DNA from: Candidatus Omnitrophota bacterium
GTDB lineage: Bacteria > Omnitrophota > Omnitrophia > Omnitrophales > Aquincolibacteriaceae
Length of the DNA stretch: 6,226 bases
Direction: 5' to 3'
NCBI GenBank assembly: GCA_023246995.1
Contig: JAHFHI010000087.1
Span: forward strand, 1-6,226
Part shown: piece after piece, positions 5,803 to 6,226 of the stretch
Numbering within the stretch: the first letter of the stretch is position 1
How the letters are laid out: each line of letters starts with the position of its first letter
The notes under the pieces: generated by a model
What the model was told of the DNA's origin: nothing
Seen by the model: only the letters and a program-made list of their open reading frames with translations
The model's database searches: none
Position numbers and translations under genes: made by a program

Positions 5803-6226
5803 CGCGCGAGCTTGAGCAGGTCGGAAGGACTCTTCAGAATAAAATCCGGTTTCATCTTCTCAATTTGAGAAAGCGCGTTTTTGGGGGCTGCCGCGTACCA
5901 GGGAAACGCGGCCGCGAGCATTTTGATTTCCGAGCCCGCTTTTTTCGCGGCCAAAATATCATCGGGAAGATCGCCTACGTAGACAAACCGGCCCGCCGGG
6001 GCGAGCTTGCGGGCGGTCTCGAGCAGGGAAAAAGGGTGGGGCTTGCGGAGTGATTTTTTTGCCGTTTCTTCGGCGGTCTTGACATCATCCATGGTGGTGA
6101 TGGCCTCAAAAAAATCCAGAACCTCGAAGTGTTTCAGCGCGTAATGGGCTTCCAAACGCGGCCGCCCCGTGGCGATGCCGAGTTTGAGACCTGATTTTTG
6201 GAGCGCGGCGAGAAGATTTTTTTTGA
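5799..6226 (-). CDS. HAD-superfamily hydrolase (phosphatase), 5' end beyond the window
   Basis: This is the C-terminal part of a HAD-fold phosphatase, a cytosolic family that removes phosphate from small metabolites through an aspartyl intermediate. The frame stays open to the right edge, giving 141 visible residues, so the TTG at 6155 is internal and not the start. Seen motifs are the motif II threonine in KLGIATGRPR, the motif III lysine in LRKPHPF, and the motif IV acids in YVGDLPDDILAAKKAG. The nucleophile motif DxDxT must lie outside the window. Phosphoglycolate-phosphatase-like and pyrophosphatase-like members share this layout, so the substrate is unknown. The gene converges on the permease gene, and its stop TAA is embedded in a TTAA shared with the permease stop. 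A run of eight A residues on the coding strand (6217-6224) lies near the edge. Confidence 0.88.
   Translation of the reverse strand, partial: KKNLLAALQKSGLKLGIATGRPRLEAHYALKHFEVLDFFEAITTMDDVKTAEETAKKSLRKPHPFSLLETARKLAPAGRFVYVGDLPDDILAAKKAGSEIKMLAAAFPWYAAAPKNALSQIEKMKPDFILKSPSDLLKLAR

Noticed and set aside
5529..6053. A 174-codon plus-strand open frame through the permease end into the hydrolase region
   Set aside because: It is out of frame with the permease and antisense to the hydrolase, whose HAD motifs are clear; its translation is Arg/Gly-rich without a family signature.
1..6226. A novel defence, mobile or biosynthetic system
   Set aside because: All sizeable genes belong to well-known housekeeping families, and I see no transposase, integrase, terminal repeats, CRISPR repeats or unexplained long gap.

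Overview
The window reads as ordinary chromosomal DNA from a Gram-negative (diderm) bacterium. The diderm inference rests on a complete LptF/LptG-type lipopolysaccharide-export permease. Base composition is moderately GC-rich in the genes, with AT-rich intergenic stretches. The intergenic style and the mixed features of the housekeeping proteins would suit an uncultured lineage, but I cannot name a phylum from the sequence alone.

Layout: (1) Positions 1-96 probably hold the 3' tail of a plus-strand gene, possibly a glycosyltransferase. (2) Positions 97-273 are an AT-rich leader with a near-consensus sigma-70 promoter, a dyad or Fur-like site over its -10, and a palindromic repeat-like block. 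(3) A NifS/IscS cysteine desulfurase follows (274-1452). (4) A hairpin and a second sigma-70-like promoter lead into an IscA-type iron-sulfur carrier (1521-1850), which ends at a clear intrinsic terminator (1870-1892). (5) A complete phosphoenolpyruvate carboxylase (1958-4726) overlaps by 4 bases (ATGA) an LptF/LptG family permease (4723-5802). (6) A HAD-family phosphatase on the minus strand runs in from the right edge and converges tail-to-tail, sharing TTAA with the permease stop.

The first two complete genes form an iron-sulfur assembly pair: the desulfurase supplies persulfide sulfur and the A-type protein carries clusters. The scaffold IscU and regulator IscR are not in the window, and each gene has its own promoter candidate. 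The second pair joins central carbon metabolism (PEP to oxaloacetate) to envelope biogenesis by translational coupling, with no obvious biochemical link.

I see no mobile element, CRISPR array, tRNA, rRNA or clearly novel multi-gene system. The most interesting leads are regulatory: 14-bp dyads lie at nearly the same place over the -10 elements of both iron-sulfur promoters, the first of which also resembles a Fur box.
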